Shown: positions 1 through 6,079, counted from the first letter of the stretch. The stretch: DNA of 6,952 nt from Prevotellaceae bacterium (GCA_031289895.1 JAITOP010000049.1:1-6952), one strand, 5' to 3'. Notes: generated from the sequence alone by a model not told the origin. Made by a program: numbers and translations.

Positions 1-222
1 ACAGCAAAGCAGTGGCGCGATGCCAATCCCGAACAGAAAGGTAATATTCGCGATTATGCCACTTTGGAACAACTTGTCGTGCTGTCGAATATGGAAAGCA
101 TTAACGCATTGCTTATTCGGCAGGAACTGCCGCAGGGCGAAAGGCTCGTGCAATTGAATAACGTAGCAATTACGCAAATGCGGTCGTTGGTGGATAGCAA
201 GGGGTTGAAACGATTGAAATAG
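1..222 (+). CDS. C-terminal end of a KilA-N-domain-like protein (5' truncated by window)
   Basis: Frame 1 is open from the first base to a TAG at 220-222 and gives 73 residues with no start codon in view, so this is the end of a longer gene. The peptide begins TAKQWRDANPEQKGNIRDYA and continues with TLEQLVVLSNMESINALLI and a polar, helical tail. From memory this resembles the conserved C-terminal part of KilA-N-domain proteins, which are common in Bacteroidetes and phages. The KilA-N DNA-binding domain itself would lie upstream, outside the window, so the assignment rests on the tail alone. Members are often linked to prophages or mobile DNA, but nothing else phage-like is visible. The gene stands where lpxD is often found in Bacteroidetes lipid A clusters, so it may mark an insertion or rearrangement. 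Confidence 0.55.
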   Translation, partial: TAKQWRDANPEQKGNIRDYATLEQLVVLSNMESINALLIRQELPQGERLVQLNNVAITQMRSLVDSKGLKRLK

Positions 223-226
223 AAAA

Positions 227-276
227 TATGCAACTTTGTAAAACGATTAAAACAAAATGTATGCCCCTTTGTAACA
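227..276 (+). repeat. Imperfect direct repeat TATGCnnCTTTGTAAnA, 33 nt apart
   Basis: TATGCAACTTTGTAAAA at 227-243 and TATGCCCCTTTGTAACA at 260-276 agree at 14 of 17 positions and start exactly 33 nt apart, about three helical turns. They lie just after the stop codon of the first gene. The first copy also contains the 11-mer ATATGCAACTT, which recurs near the right end of the window. It could be a binding site pair or the scar of a mobile element; neither is shown. Confidence 0.4.
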
Positions 277-299
277 AATAAATGATTTCACTCCCCGTC

Positions 300-322
300 C
301 ATTCGGATTTGAAATCCGAATG
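300..322. repeat. Perfect 11-bp-arm palindrome (REP-like or hairpin)
   Basis: CATTCGGATTT at 300-310 is followed by a single G at 311 and then by its exact reverse complement at 312-322. As RNA it would form a strong hairpin downstream of the KilA-N-like gene, but no T-run follows on either strand, so it is not a standard intrinsic terminator. The CGGATT/AATCCG core resembles that of the hairpin at 6745-6762 (CGGGTT/AACCCCG), which suggests a small family of intergenic palindromes. Confidence 0.7.
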
Positions 323-331
323 AACTGAAAA

Positions 332-360
332 AATTAGTGGCAATTAGTGAAATTAGTGGC
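332..360. repeat. Three-unit tandem repeat AATTAGTG(GC/A)
   Basis: AATTAGTGGC (332-341), AATTAGTGA (342-350) and AATTAGTGGC (351-360) follow each other without a gap, with a period close to one helical turn. The array lies about 110-140 nt before the lpxC start and about 75 nt before its proposed -7 box. Similar phrases occur in Bacteroidetes intergenic regions as I remember them, so a decayed dispersed repeat is as likely as a regulatory site. Confidence 0.6.
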
Positions 361-433
361 AAAAAAAATCAGCACCGCAAAAAAAAGTTTTAGCCGTTTT
401 AACACTTATTTTCCAACATTCATTTTTTTTTCC

Positions 434-441
434 TATTTTTG
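434..441 (+). promoter_or_regulatory. Candidate Bacteroidetes -7 box for lpxC-lpxA
   Basis: TATTTTTG at 434-441 fits TAnnTTTG fully and would start a transcript about 20 nt before the lpxC ATG. No clear TTG -33 element stands 19-21 nt upstream; that stretch is T-rich. The region is generally A/T-rich, so chance occurrence is possible. The leader has no evident Shine-Dalgarno sequence, as is usual in this phylum. Confidence 0.45.
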
Positions 442-468
442 CCGAATTATTTAATTTTTTTATAAATT

Positions 469-1863
469 ATGAATCAACAAAAGCAACAAACATTAGGCAA
501 CGAAGTAACTCTTAAAGGCAAAGGTCTTCATACAGGACTTGATGTTGAAATGACAATATGTCCGGCAGCCACAAATCACGGAATAAAATTTCAGCGCATC
601 GACATTGAAGAACAGCCTGTTATAGACGCTATCGCCGATTACGTTACCGATACTTCGCGCGGTACTACAATCGAAAACAAAAATGTGCGCATAAGTACAA
701 TAGAACACATAATGGCTGCTCTTTTCGGCTTGGGAATTGATAACGCTTTGATAAAAATTAATGCCCCCGAAGTTCCGATTATGGACGGAAGCGCAAAAAT
801 ACATGTGGAAGAACTGTTAAAAGCCGGAATTGTAGAACAAGATGCCGACAGATGGTATTTTGAAGTAAAAGAAAAAATCAGTTATAAAAATGACGATGGT
901 ACAGAAATAATTATACTTCCCGACAGTAAATTCAGTGTTGATGTTACCGTTGATTTCAAATCTAAGGTTCTTGGCAATCAATATGCGCGATTAACATCAA
1001 TCGACCAGTTTGCAACAGAAGTAGCCCCTTGCCGAACATTTGTGTTTTTTCACGAACTTGAAATGCTGTTCAAAAACAATCTGATAAAAGGCGGCGATAT
1101 GGAAAACGCAATTGTGATTGTAGAAAACGAAGTTCCGCAAGAAGATTTGGACAGAATAGCCGGATTATTTAACAAAAAAAGCGTAGAGCGAGTAAAAGAA
1201 GGATATTTAAATAATCTTAAATTACGATTTCTGAACGAAACAGCACGGCACAAAATGCTTGATTTAATCGGCGATTTATCACTTGTAGGCTATCCTATAA
1301 TCGGAAAAGTTTATGCCGATAAACCCGGACATTCATCAAACACCGAAATGGCAAAACTGTTGCGCAAAGCAGCAAAAAAAACGTTGACAAAACCAAGCGC
1401 ACCCAAATACGACCCACGCGAAGCGCCGCTTTTTGATATTAAAGCCATACGCAAAATGTTGCCTCATCGCCCGCCGTTCTTACTTGTCGATAAAATTTTA
1501 ACACGAGACGAAACAACAATTGTAGGAATAAAAAATGTAACGATGAACGAACCGTTTTTTGTCGGACATTTTCCCGAAGAACCGGTAATGCCCGGCGTTC
1601 TTATTATCGAAGCAATGGCGCAATGCGGCGGATTGCTGGTACTTGGCAATGTTTCAGACCCCGAACTTTATTCAACATATTTTCTGAAAATAGATAAAGT
1701 AAAATTCAGAGATAAAGTTGTTCCCGGCGACACATTGATATTGAAACTTATACTTACAGAACCTATTCGCCGTGGAATAGTTATAATGACGGCACATGCC
1801 TTTGTAGGCGAAAATTTAGTTGCCGAAGGAGAAATGACGGCACAAGTTGTTAAAAATAAATAA
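469..1863 (+). CDS. lpxC/fabZ: Bifunctional LpxC / FabZ: UDP-3-O-acyl-GlcNAc deacetylase fused to 3-hydroxyacyl-ACP dehydratase
   Basis: The 464-residue product carries two cytosolic enzymes. Residues 1-300 are LpxC, the zinc amidase that removes acetate from UDP-3-O-(3-hydroxyacyl)-GlcNAc in the committed step of lipid A synthesis. Visible landmarks are STIEH (zinc ligand His80 with catalytic Glu79), CRTF (188-191), RHKMLDLIGDL (zinc ligands His261 and Asp265) and KPGHSSN (His288). Residues from about 320 are FabZ, the hot-dog-fold dehydratase of fatty-acid elongation: LPHRPPFLLVD at 332-341, then GHFPEEPVMPG with catalytic His367 and Glu381 shortly after. A Lys/Pro/Ala-rich linker (about 298-316) joins them. 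The fusion is a Bacteroidetes hallmark, and its length is normal. The start is the ATG just after an A/T-rich leader; no in-frame alternative is needed. All catalytic residues are present, and lpxA follows 7 nt downstream, so an operon is likely. Confidence 0.98.
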   Translation: MNQQKQQTLGNEVTLKGKGLHTGLDVEMTICPAATNHGIKFQRIDIEEQPVIDAIADYVTDTSRGTTIENKNVRISTIEHIMAALFGLGIDNALIKINAPEVPIMDGSAKIHVEELLKAGIVEQDADRWYFEVKEKISYKNDDGTEIIILPDSKFSVDVTVDFKSKVLGNQYARLTSIDQFATEVAPCRTFVFFHELEMLFKNNLIKGGDMENAIVIVENEVPQEDLDRIAGLFNKKSVERVKEGYLNNLKLRFLNETARHKMLDLIGDLSLVGYPIIGKVYADKPGHSSNTEMAKLLRKAAKKTLTKPSAPKYDPREAPLFDIKAIRKMLPHRPPFLLVDKILTRDETTIVGIKNVTMNEPFFVGHFPEEPVMPGVLIIEAMAQCGGLLVLGNVSDPELYSTYFLKIDKVKFRDKVVPGDTLILKLILTEPIRRGIVIMTAHAFVGENLVAEGEMTAQVVKNK

Positions 1864-1870
1864 AAAAAAT

Positions 1871-2659
1871 ATGGAACTATCAATTATTCACCCAGATGCA
1901 AAACTCGCTCCTAACGTAACAGTAGGACCCTTTACCATTATCGAAAAAAATGTAGAAATAGGCGAAGGAACAAAAATCGGTAATAACGTTACCATAATGG
2001 AAAACGTAAAAATAGGAAAAAACTGCAATATCTTTCCCGGAGCAGTGATAGGCGCAATTCCTCAGGATTTGAAATTTCAAGGCGAGGAAACGTATGCCGT
2101 TATCGGCGATAATGTTACAATTCGCGAATGTGTTACCATAAACAGAGGAACAGCGGCAAGCGGCAAATTTAAAACACAAATAGGCGACAACTGCCTGCTA
2201 ATGTCGTATGTACATGTTGCGCACGATTGCGCGATAGGCAACAATGTTATTCTTGCAAGTTTTACAGGTCTTGCCGGCGAAACAGATGTTCACGATTGGG
2301 CTATACTCGGCGGAAAAACAGGAACTCACCAGTTTACACGAATAGGCGCACACGTAATGCTTTCGGGAGGTTCGCTTGTTCCAAAAGATGTTCCGCCTTA
2401 TATTATTGCAGGACATTTTCCGCTTTCGTTTGGCGGAGTAAACCGTATAGGATTGCGCAGACGTAATTTCACCAACGAAAAAATAAACGAAATATTTGAA
2501 ATTTATAAAGTAATTTACCAAGGAAATCTGAATACAACGGATGCCTGCAATAAAATTGAAGAAGATTTTCCTCAAACAGCCGAACGCGATATTATTCTTG
2601 ACTTTATTCGCAGCTCAAAACGAGGAATAATTCGCGGAGTAAATTTTGAAGCTTTGTAA
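1871..2659 (+). CDS. lpxA: LpxA: UDP-N-acetylglucosamine O-acyltransferase
   Basis: This 262-residue protein transfers a 3-hydroxyacyl chain from ACP to the 3-OH of UDP-GlcNAc, the first step of lipid A synthesis in the cytosol. Residues 1-180 show hexapeptide repeats of a left-handed beta-helix (for example IGEGTKIGNNVTI, VKIGKNCNIF). YVHVAHDC holds catalytic His118, equivalent to E. coli His125. GGKTGTHQF and GAHVML follow, and PKDVPPYIIAG leads into the helical C-terminal domain ending RSSKRGIIRG. Aligned by eye with E. coli, the acyl 'ruler' Gly173 corresponds to Gly166 here, so a long acyl chain fits better than the C10 of Pseudomonas; this is inference. The start is the ATG 7 nt after the lpxC/fabZ stop; an in-frame TTG at 1847 would add eight residues absent from the family. 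Its own transcript end is unclear. Confidence 0.98.
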   Translation: MELSIIHPDAKLAPNVTVGPFTIIEKNVEIGEGTKIGNNVTIMENVKIGKNCNIFPGAVIGAIPQDLKFQGEETYAVIGDNVTIRECVTINRGTAASGKFKTQIGDNCLLMSYVHVAHDCAIGNNVILASFTGLAGETDVHDWAILGGKTGTHQFTRIGAHVMLSGGSLVPKDVPPYIIAGHFPLSFGGVNRIGLRRRNFTNEKINEIFEIYKVIYQGNLNTTDACNKIEEDFPQTAERDIILDFIRSSKRGIIRGVNFEAL

Positions 2660-2795
2660 AAACGATATTTTATATTTTGCGCTTTTCTGAGATATTAAAT
2701 TTACGTATAAATCAAGCCCAGCGCAATATACATATATGATTTAGAGAATAATCCATAATTGTAAAGATAAGATTATAAAGCCAAAAAGTATCAAA

Positions 2796-2820
2796 AAAAA
2801 AGACTTTTTCAAGTTTTTTT
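2796..2820 (+). terminator. Weak A/T-rich hairpin with T-run after lpxA
   Basis: A-run 2796-2801, a bulged G, and ACTT at 2803-2806 can pair with AAGT at 2811-2814 and the T-run 2815-2820, leaving loop TTTC. The 10-bp stem has one G-C pair only. It lies about 140 nt after the lpxA stop and before the next promoter, the expected place for a terminator, but its stability is doubtful. Confidence 0.3.
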
Positions 2821-2843
2821 ATGTGATTCTCATAATTATGTAT

Positions 2844-2851
2844 TACTTTTG
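2844..2851 (+). promoter_or_regulatory. Candidate -7 box for the three-gene cassette
   Basis: TACTTTTG at 2844-2851 matches TAnnTTTG exactly and sits 27 nt before the ATG at 2879, a spacing like that seen before lpxC. The -33 region around 2819-2823 reads TTATG rather than TTTG, so the match is partial. It supports the cassette being transcribed separately from lpxC-lpxA. Confidence 0.5.
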
Positions 2852-2878
2852 TGTTAAAATTTATAAAATATTATTTTT

Positions 2879-3943
2879 ATGTCTATCTTAAACAACAATT
2901 CCGTACCAATCTATTTAGATAGGAATGAATACAATTTTGAAGTGTCAGCGTTGGTCGAAGACGTTATTCGGTCATTTTCGCCTGCCGAATTTACTCATTA
3001 TACCCGTTGTTTTCAACGAGGAATTAAAAGCGAATTATCTCAATACATTGCAGATATGTATAATATTGCCGAAAAAAATGTTATTTTAGGATATGGAGGC
3101 GAAGATATTCTTAAATCGGTGATTCATTGTTTTCTAAGAGGAGGCGACCGGCAACGCAAAATTTTAATTCCTACTTATTCTTGGTGGTATTATAAATCTA
3201 TAGCCGAAGAAGTTAATGGTACAACATTAATGTATCCTTTGTACGAAGATGGGTACGAATTTAAATACAACATTCCCGAAATCAAATGTTTACTCAACAA
3301 AGAAAAACCCGATATGCTTCTCTTGGCAAGTCCTAACAATCCGACAGGAAATTCGCTCACAACAGATGAAATAAAAGAGATATTAAACAATGTAGGTCAA
3401 CAAACCATAGTCGTTATAGATGAGGCATATACCTTATTCAATACAAGAGATATTTCTTATATCGCGCCATTGATAACTGAATATCCTAACTTGTTGATTA
3501 TACGCACTTTTTCTAAATTTTACGGTTTGCCCGGACTTCGGTTAGGTTATGCTTTTATGGGAGAAAAATTACGACCTTTCGATGCGTATAGTACTATGTA
3601 TCTTGGATTTAATATTTTATCCGAAAAAATAGGTATAAAAGCACTTCAATCTACCGATTTTTATTCCGAAAAAGCAGAAATAATGCAGCAAGACAAAGAA
3701 TTATACAAAAAAATCTTAAACGCTATTTCGGGTTTCAAAGTATATAATTCAGATGCAAATTTTATTTTGATTAAGTATCCGATTGAACTCAAAGAAAAAT
3801 TACAGTTGGAATTTGCCAAAGCAAATATTGTTGTTAAGTTCATGAATGAAGAAGGGTTACGTTCACATATTCGCATTACGCTGGGAACTCCAAATGTTAA
3901 TCGCCAAGTAATTCAAATCATAGAAAAAGTTGCTGCCGAATGA
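2879..3943 (+). CDS. HisC/CobD-like class I/II PLP-dependent aminotransferase (or decarboxylase)
   Basis: This 354-residue protein has the full set of fold-type-I PLP motifs: GYGGED (71-76, cofactor phosphate loop), PTYSWW (98-103, ring-stacking region), SPNNPTG (151-157, Asn binding the pyridine oxygen), DEAY (181-184), TFSKFYGLPGLRLGY with Schiff-base Lys213 and Arg221, and RITLGTP with Arg332, the usual substrate carboxylate/phosphate contact. The length and motif set fit the histidinol-phosphate aminotransferase / threonine-phosphate decarboxylase group. No other histidine or cobalamin gene is present. The next gene overlaps by 4 nt (ATGA) and is a LicC-like nucleotidyltransferase, so a role in making an amino-alcohol phosphate for activation is more likely than histidine synthesis. 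Relatives in Campylobacter capsule loci (Cj1436, Cj1437) decarboxylate phosphoserine or aminate dihydroxyacetone phosphate; the specificity here cannot be read from the sequence. The fold is certain, the reaction is not. Confidence 0.9.
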   Translation: MSILNNNSVPIYLDRNEYNFEVSALVEDVIRSFSPAEFTHYTRCFQRGIKSELSQYIADMYNIAEKNVILGYGGEDILKSVIHCFLRGGDRQRKILIPTYSWWYYKSIAEEVNGTTLMYPLYEDGYEFKYNIPEIKCLLNKEKPDMLLLASPNNPTGNSLTTDEIKEILNNVGQQTIVVIDEAYTLFNTRDISYIAPLITEYPNLLIIRTFSKFYGLPGLRLGYAFMGEKLRPFDAYSTMYLGFNILSEKIGIKALQSTDFYSEKAEIMQQDKELYKKILNAISGFKVYNSDANFILIKYPIELKEKLQLEFAKANIVVKFMNEEGLRSHIRITLGTPNVNRQVIQIIEKVAAE

Positions 3944-4677
3944 AAGCGATTATTCTTGCAGCAGGCATTGCGTCTCGATTGCGTCCTTTAACGGATAAAA
4001 GACCAAAATGTTTGCTCGAAATAGATTCAAAAAATTTATTGCAGCGAACAATAGACGCACTGCTCAAAAACAACATAGATGATATTATCATCGTAACCGG
4101 ATATCTCCACGAAATGATTGAAACATTTGTGATTGAGCATTACCGCGATTTGAATGTGGAATTTATTTATAACGACCGTTACGAAACCACCAATAATATC
4201 TATTCTTTATGGCTTACCAAATCTTCAGTTCTCAATACAGATGTGCTTTTATTAGACAGCGATATTTTATTTGACCCTGATATTATTGCCACATTGTTAG
4301 CATCTTATCATCCTTCTTGTTTGGCTTTAAATAAGCATGAATTGGGCGAAGAAGAAATAAAAGTCATTGCCGATTCCGACAACCACATTAAGGAAATCAG
4401 TAAAACCTGCTCTATTGAAAAAGCAATTGGAGAATCGGTTGGAATAGAAAAATTTTCCAACGATTTTGTTCAACATTTATTTGCCGAATTAGACGATATG
4501 ATTCTCAATAAACATCAGGTGGATATTTTCTACGAATCGGCGTTTGAAAACATTATAAAAAACGGAGCAGCGTTGTACGCAATAGACACAACCTCACTCT
4601 TTTCCATAGAATTAGATACGATAGAAGATTTTAATCAGGCAAAAAAAATAATTAAACTAAATTGTATTGAAAATTAA
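3940..4677 (+). CDS. LicC-like NTP-transferase (probable CTP:phospho-alcohol cytidylyltransferase)
   Basis: The 245-residue protein is a Rossmann-like nucleotidyltransferase. At the N-terminus is the nucleotide-binding signature MKAIILAAGIASRLRPLT with PKCLLEI (Lys23). YETTNNIYSLW (81-91) and IGESVGIEKFS (163-173) are hallmarks, as I recall them, of the LicC/PntC branch, which activates phosphocholine or 2-aminoethylphosphonate with CTP, rather than of sugar-1-phosphate enzymes. Metal ligands are probably Asp106 and Asp108 (LLLDSDILF) and Asp226 in IELDTIEDF near the C-terminus. There is no signal peptide or membrane segment. The start ATG lies in the ATGA overlap with the PLP gene, indicating translational coupling, and a TagF-like transferase gene starts 1 nt after the stop. 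The likely product is a CDP-linked small amine or alcohol; CTP preference and the substrate are inferred. No pepM-like phosphonate gene is in view. Confidence 0.9.
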   Translation: MKAIILAAGIASRLRPLTDKRPKCLLEIDSKNLLQRTIDALLKNNIDDIIIVTGYLHEMIETFVIEHYRDLNVEFIYNDRYETTNNIYSLWLTKSSVLNTDVLLLDSDILFDPDIIATLLASYHPSCLALNKHELGEEEIKVIADSDNHIKEISKTCSIEKAIGESVGIEKFSNDFVQHLFAELDDMILNKHQVDIFYESAFENIIKNGAALYAIDTTSLFSIELDTIEDFNQAKKIIKLNCIEN

Positions 4678-4678
4678 G

Positions 4679-5728
4679 ATGAGAATTGTATTGTTTTGTG
4701 AACATAAATATGCTATCAGTATTCTGTCGCCATTGCAAACAGAAATAGACAGAACAGGTAAACATTTGGTTTTGTGGTTTGTAGATGCACGCAACATTAG
4801 CGATTTTCCATTGAAAAATGAAGTTAACATGACTAACAGCATGCAGGAAGTGTACGATTTTTCACCTGAAGCAATATTTGTTCCGGGCAACATTGTGCCT
4901 TATTATCTGCCGGGAGTAAAAGCCGAAATTTTTCATGGATACGCGGCTGAAAAAAAAGACCATTGGGTGATTCGCCGATATTTGGATATGTATCTCACAC
5001 AAGGACCTTTTTTCACCAAACCGTTTCAGCAGCTGGCATTGAAGTACAAAGATTTTGAAGTTGCAGAAACAGGCTGGACTCGTCAGGATTGGATTTTTGA
5101 GAATTTGCATACTTTCGATAAGGAAAAACAGCAACTTTTGGAAACGCATCATAAACAGCAAGTTGTGCTTTATGCGCCGACTTTTTCTCCATCCTTAACA
5201 TCTCTGCCTCATATCAAAGAAAATTTAAAGCGATTAGTTGATGAAAAAGATATTGTTTTATTGTTGAAATTTCATCCGTTAACCAAACAGGAATGGGTGT
5301 GCGAATATCGTCAATTAGCTGATAATAATGAACATATCATCTGGATTGATGACCATCAAATAACAAAATATATTTTGATGTCCGATTTGATGATTAGCGA
5401 CACCTCATCTGCTTTATACGAAGCGCTATTGTTGGATAAGCCGGTTATTACGTATAAAAACGTGGCAGATACGCAGTATTGGTTGGATATTACAGATATA
5501 AACGAACTTACCAATGCCTTTGATAAGGCTCAAACAGAGATATTTACGCAAAAAAGAAAATGGATAATTGATAATTACGACCCTTATTTAGACGGAAAAG
5601 TAGCCAAGCGAATGTTGGATGCGGTTGAAAATTATATAGCCATACACGGCGTTCCAAAAGAGCGGAAGTTGAATTTTTGGCGAAAATATCAAAGTGTGAA
5701 AAAATTTGGAAAAATCAATCGAAAGTAG
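4679..5728 (+). CDS. TagB/TagF-like CDP-glycerol glycerophosphotransferase family protein
   Basis: The 349-residue protein has features of the Glyphos_transf (TagB/TagF) family, GT-B-like enzymes that move a phospho-polyol from a CDP donor to a growing glycan, at the inner face of the membrane. Seen in order: a Rossmann-type N-terminal strand MRIVLFCEHK; FHGYAAEKKDH with likely catalytic His86; GWTRQDWI (132-139); YAPTFS (165-170); LKFHPLTK with His199; and SDLMISDTSSALYEALLLDK (235-254), matching the family's LIxDYSS...kP signature. The C-terminal tail is basic (KERKLNFWRKYQ and onward), which may help membrane contact. No signal peptide or transmembrane segment is evident. The start is the ATG 1 nt after the preceding stop (TAAGATG); an in-frame TTG at 4667 would overlap and add four residues. 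As third gene of the cassette it is the presumed transferase for the nucleotide-activated headgroup. The acceptor is unknown; a sugar O-antigen, capsule or lipid is possible. Confidence 0.85.
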   Translation: MRIVLFCEHKYAISILSPLQTEIDRTGKHLVLWFVDARNISDFPLKNEVNMTNSMQEVYDFSPEAIFVPGNIVPYYLPGVKAEIFHGYAAEKKDHWVIRRYLDMYLTQGPFFTKPFQQLALKYKDFEVAETGWTRQDWIFENLHTFDKEKQQLLETHHKQQVVLYAPTFSPSLTSLPHIKENLKRLVDEKDIVLLLKFHPLTKQEWVCEYRQLADNNEHIIWIDDHQITKYILMSDLMISDTSSALYEALLLDKPVITYKNVADTQYWLDITDINELTNAFDKAQTEIFTQKRKWIIDNYDPYLDGKVAKRMLDAVENYIAIHGVPKERKLNFWRKYQSVKKFGKINRK

Positions 5729-5799
5729 GGTGAATTTTTTTTGAGGTGATGTGAAAATTTTGCATAGTCTTTCGTTTTTTTGTCAGATAAAGTATAGCC

Positions 5800-5968
5800 T
5801 TTTCTGTTTTTAAACAGAAAATTCCTATAAAAATTGGAATGAATTCGTTAGAATTCAAGTGTTTATAGAAAACGAATGTCCACACATCATCTCCGACCCC
5901 GCATGGGGTCGAACAATTGGGATATGTGTAAATTTCTACCAACATAAAATCCTTATCAGGATTTTTTT
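5800..5968 (+). ncRNA. Array of five end-to-end hairpins: palindromic repeat element or structured RNA
   Basis: Consecutive inverted repeats tile this stretch almost without gaps. H1: TTTTCTGTTT 5800-5809 with AAACAGAAAA 5812-5821. H2: ATTCC 5821-5825 with GGAAT 5836-5840. H3: TGAATTC 5840-5846 with GAATTCA 5851-5857, loop GTTA. H4 is nested: an outer arm 5860-5871 with 5933-5944 (10 of 12 pairs), a middle arm ACACAT 5882-5887 with ATGTGT 5924-5929, and an inner arm CGACCCC 5894-5900 with GGGGTCG 5905-5911, loop GCAT. H5 is the terminator at 5946-5965. A motif like TTTCTATAAACA lies between hairpins on alternating strands (5822-5833 +, 5860-5871 -, 5933-5944 +). The order and tail of T residues fit the 3' end of the cassette transcript or a separate small RNA on the + strand; a DNA-level interspersed palindromic element is equally possible. 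No convincing promoter precedes it. Type is therefore provisional. Confidence 0.5.
5946..5968 (+). terminator. Intrinsic terminator after the three-gene cassette
   Basis: AAAATCCT at 5946-5953 pairs with AGGATTTT at 5958-5965 around loop TATC, and a run of seven T residues covers 5962-5968. It is the clearest terminator in the window and closes both the cassette transcript (about 220 nt after its last stop) and the hairpin array. The A-run on the left arm means it could also act weakly in the other direction. Confidence 0.75.
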
Positions 5969-6079
5969 GTCATCTTTTATAATTTGTTTATTTTTCATCA
6001 CTTAACGGAGTACTTGAAAGAGAGATATGAAAACGCATTGGAAAATTATTTGTAATACGACACGGTTTGTCGCCATTAT

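Noticed and set aside
493..804. 103-codon minus-strand frame inside lpxC/fabZ, with similar antisense frames in lpxA and the cassette genes
   Set aside because: These lie wholly within well-supported genes, encode cysteine- and aromatic-rich low-quality peptides and match no family; they are shadows of the real codons.
1847..1870. TTG start that would lengthen LpxA by eight residues
   Set aside because: It overlaps the end of lpxC/fabZ and adds a lysine-rich extension not seen in the family; the ATG at 1871 gives a normal LpxA N-terminus.
2227..2466. 79-codon + strand frame inside lpxA in another frame
   Set aside because: LpxA is intact with all catalytic residues; the alternative peptide is Arg/Tyr/Cys-rich, typical of a shifted frame.
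3940..4677. Phosphonate pathway reading (PntC-type 2-aminoethylphosphonate cytidylyltransferase)
   Set aside because: The motifs allow it, but no PEP mutase or phosphonopyruvate decarboxylase gene is in the window, so I keep the wider phospho-alcohol call and do not claim a phosphonate.
4667..4678. TTG start for the TagF-like gene
   Set aside because: It adds only four residues and the ATG at 4679, 1 nt after the preceding stop, gives a clean Rossmann-type start.
5715..5945. 76-codon reading frame on the minus strand across the hairpin array
   Set aside because: It runs through all four non-terminator hairpins and into the end of the TagF-like gene, has no recognisable domain, and is best explained as an accident of the repeat structure.
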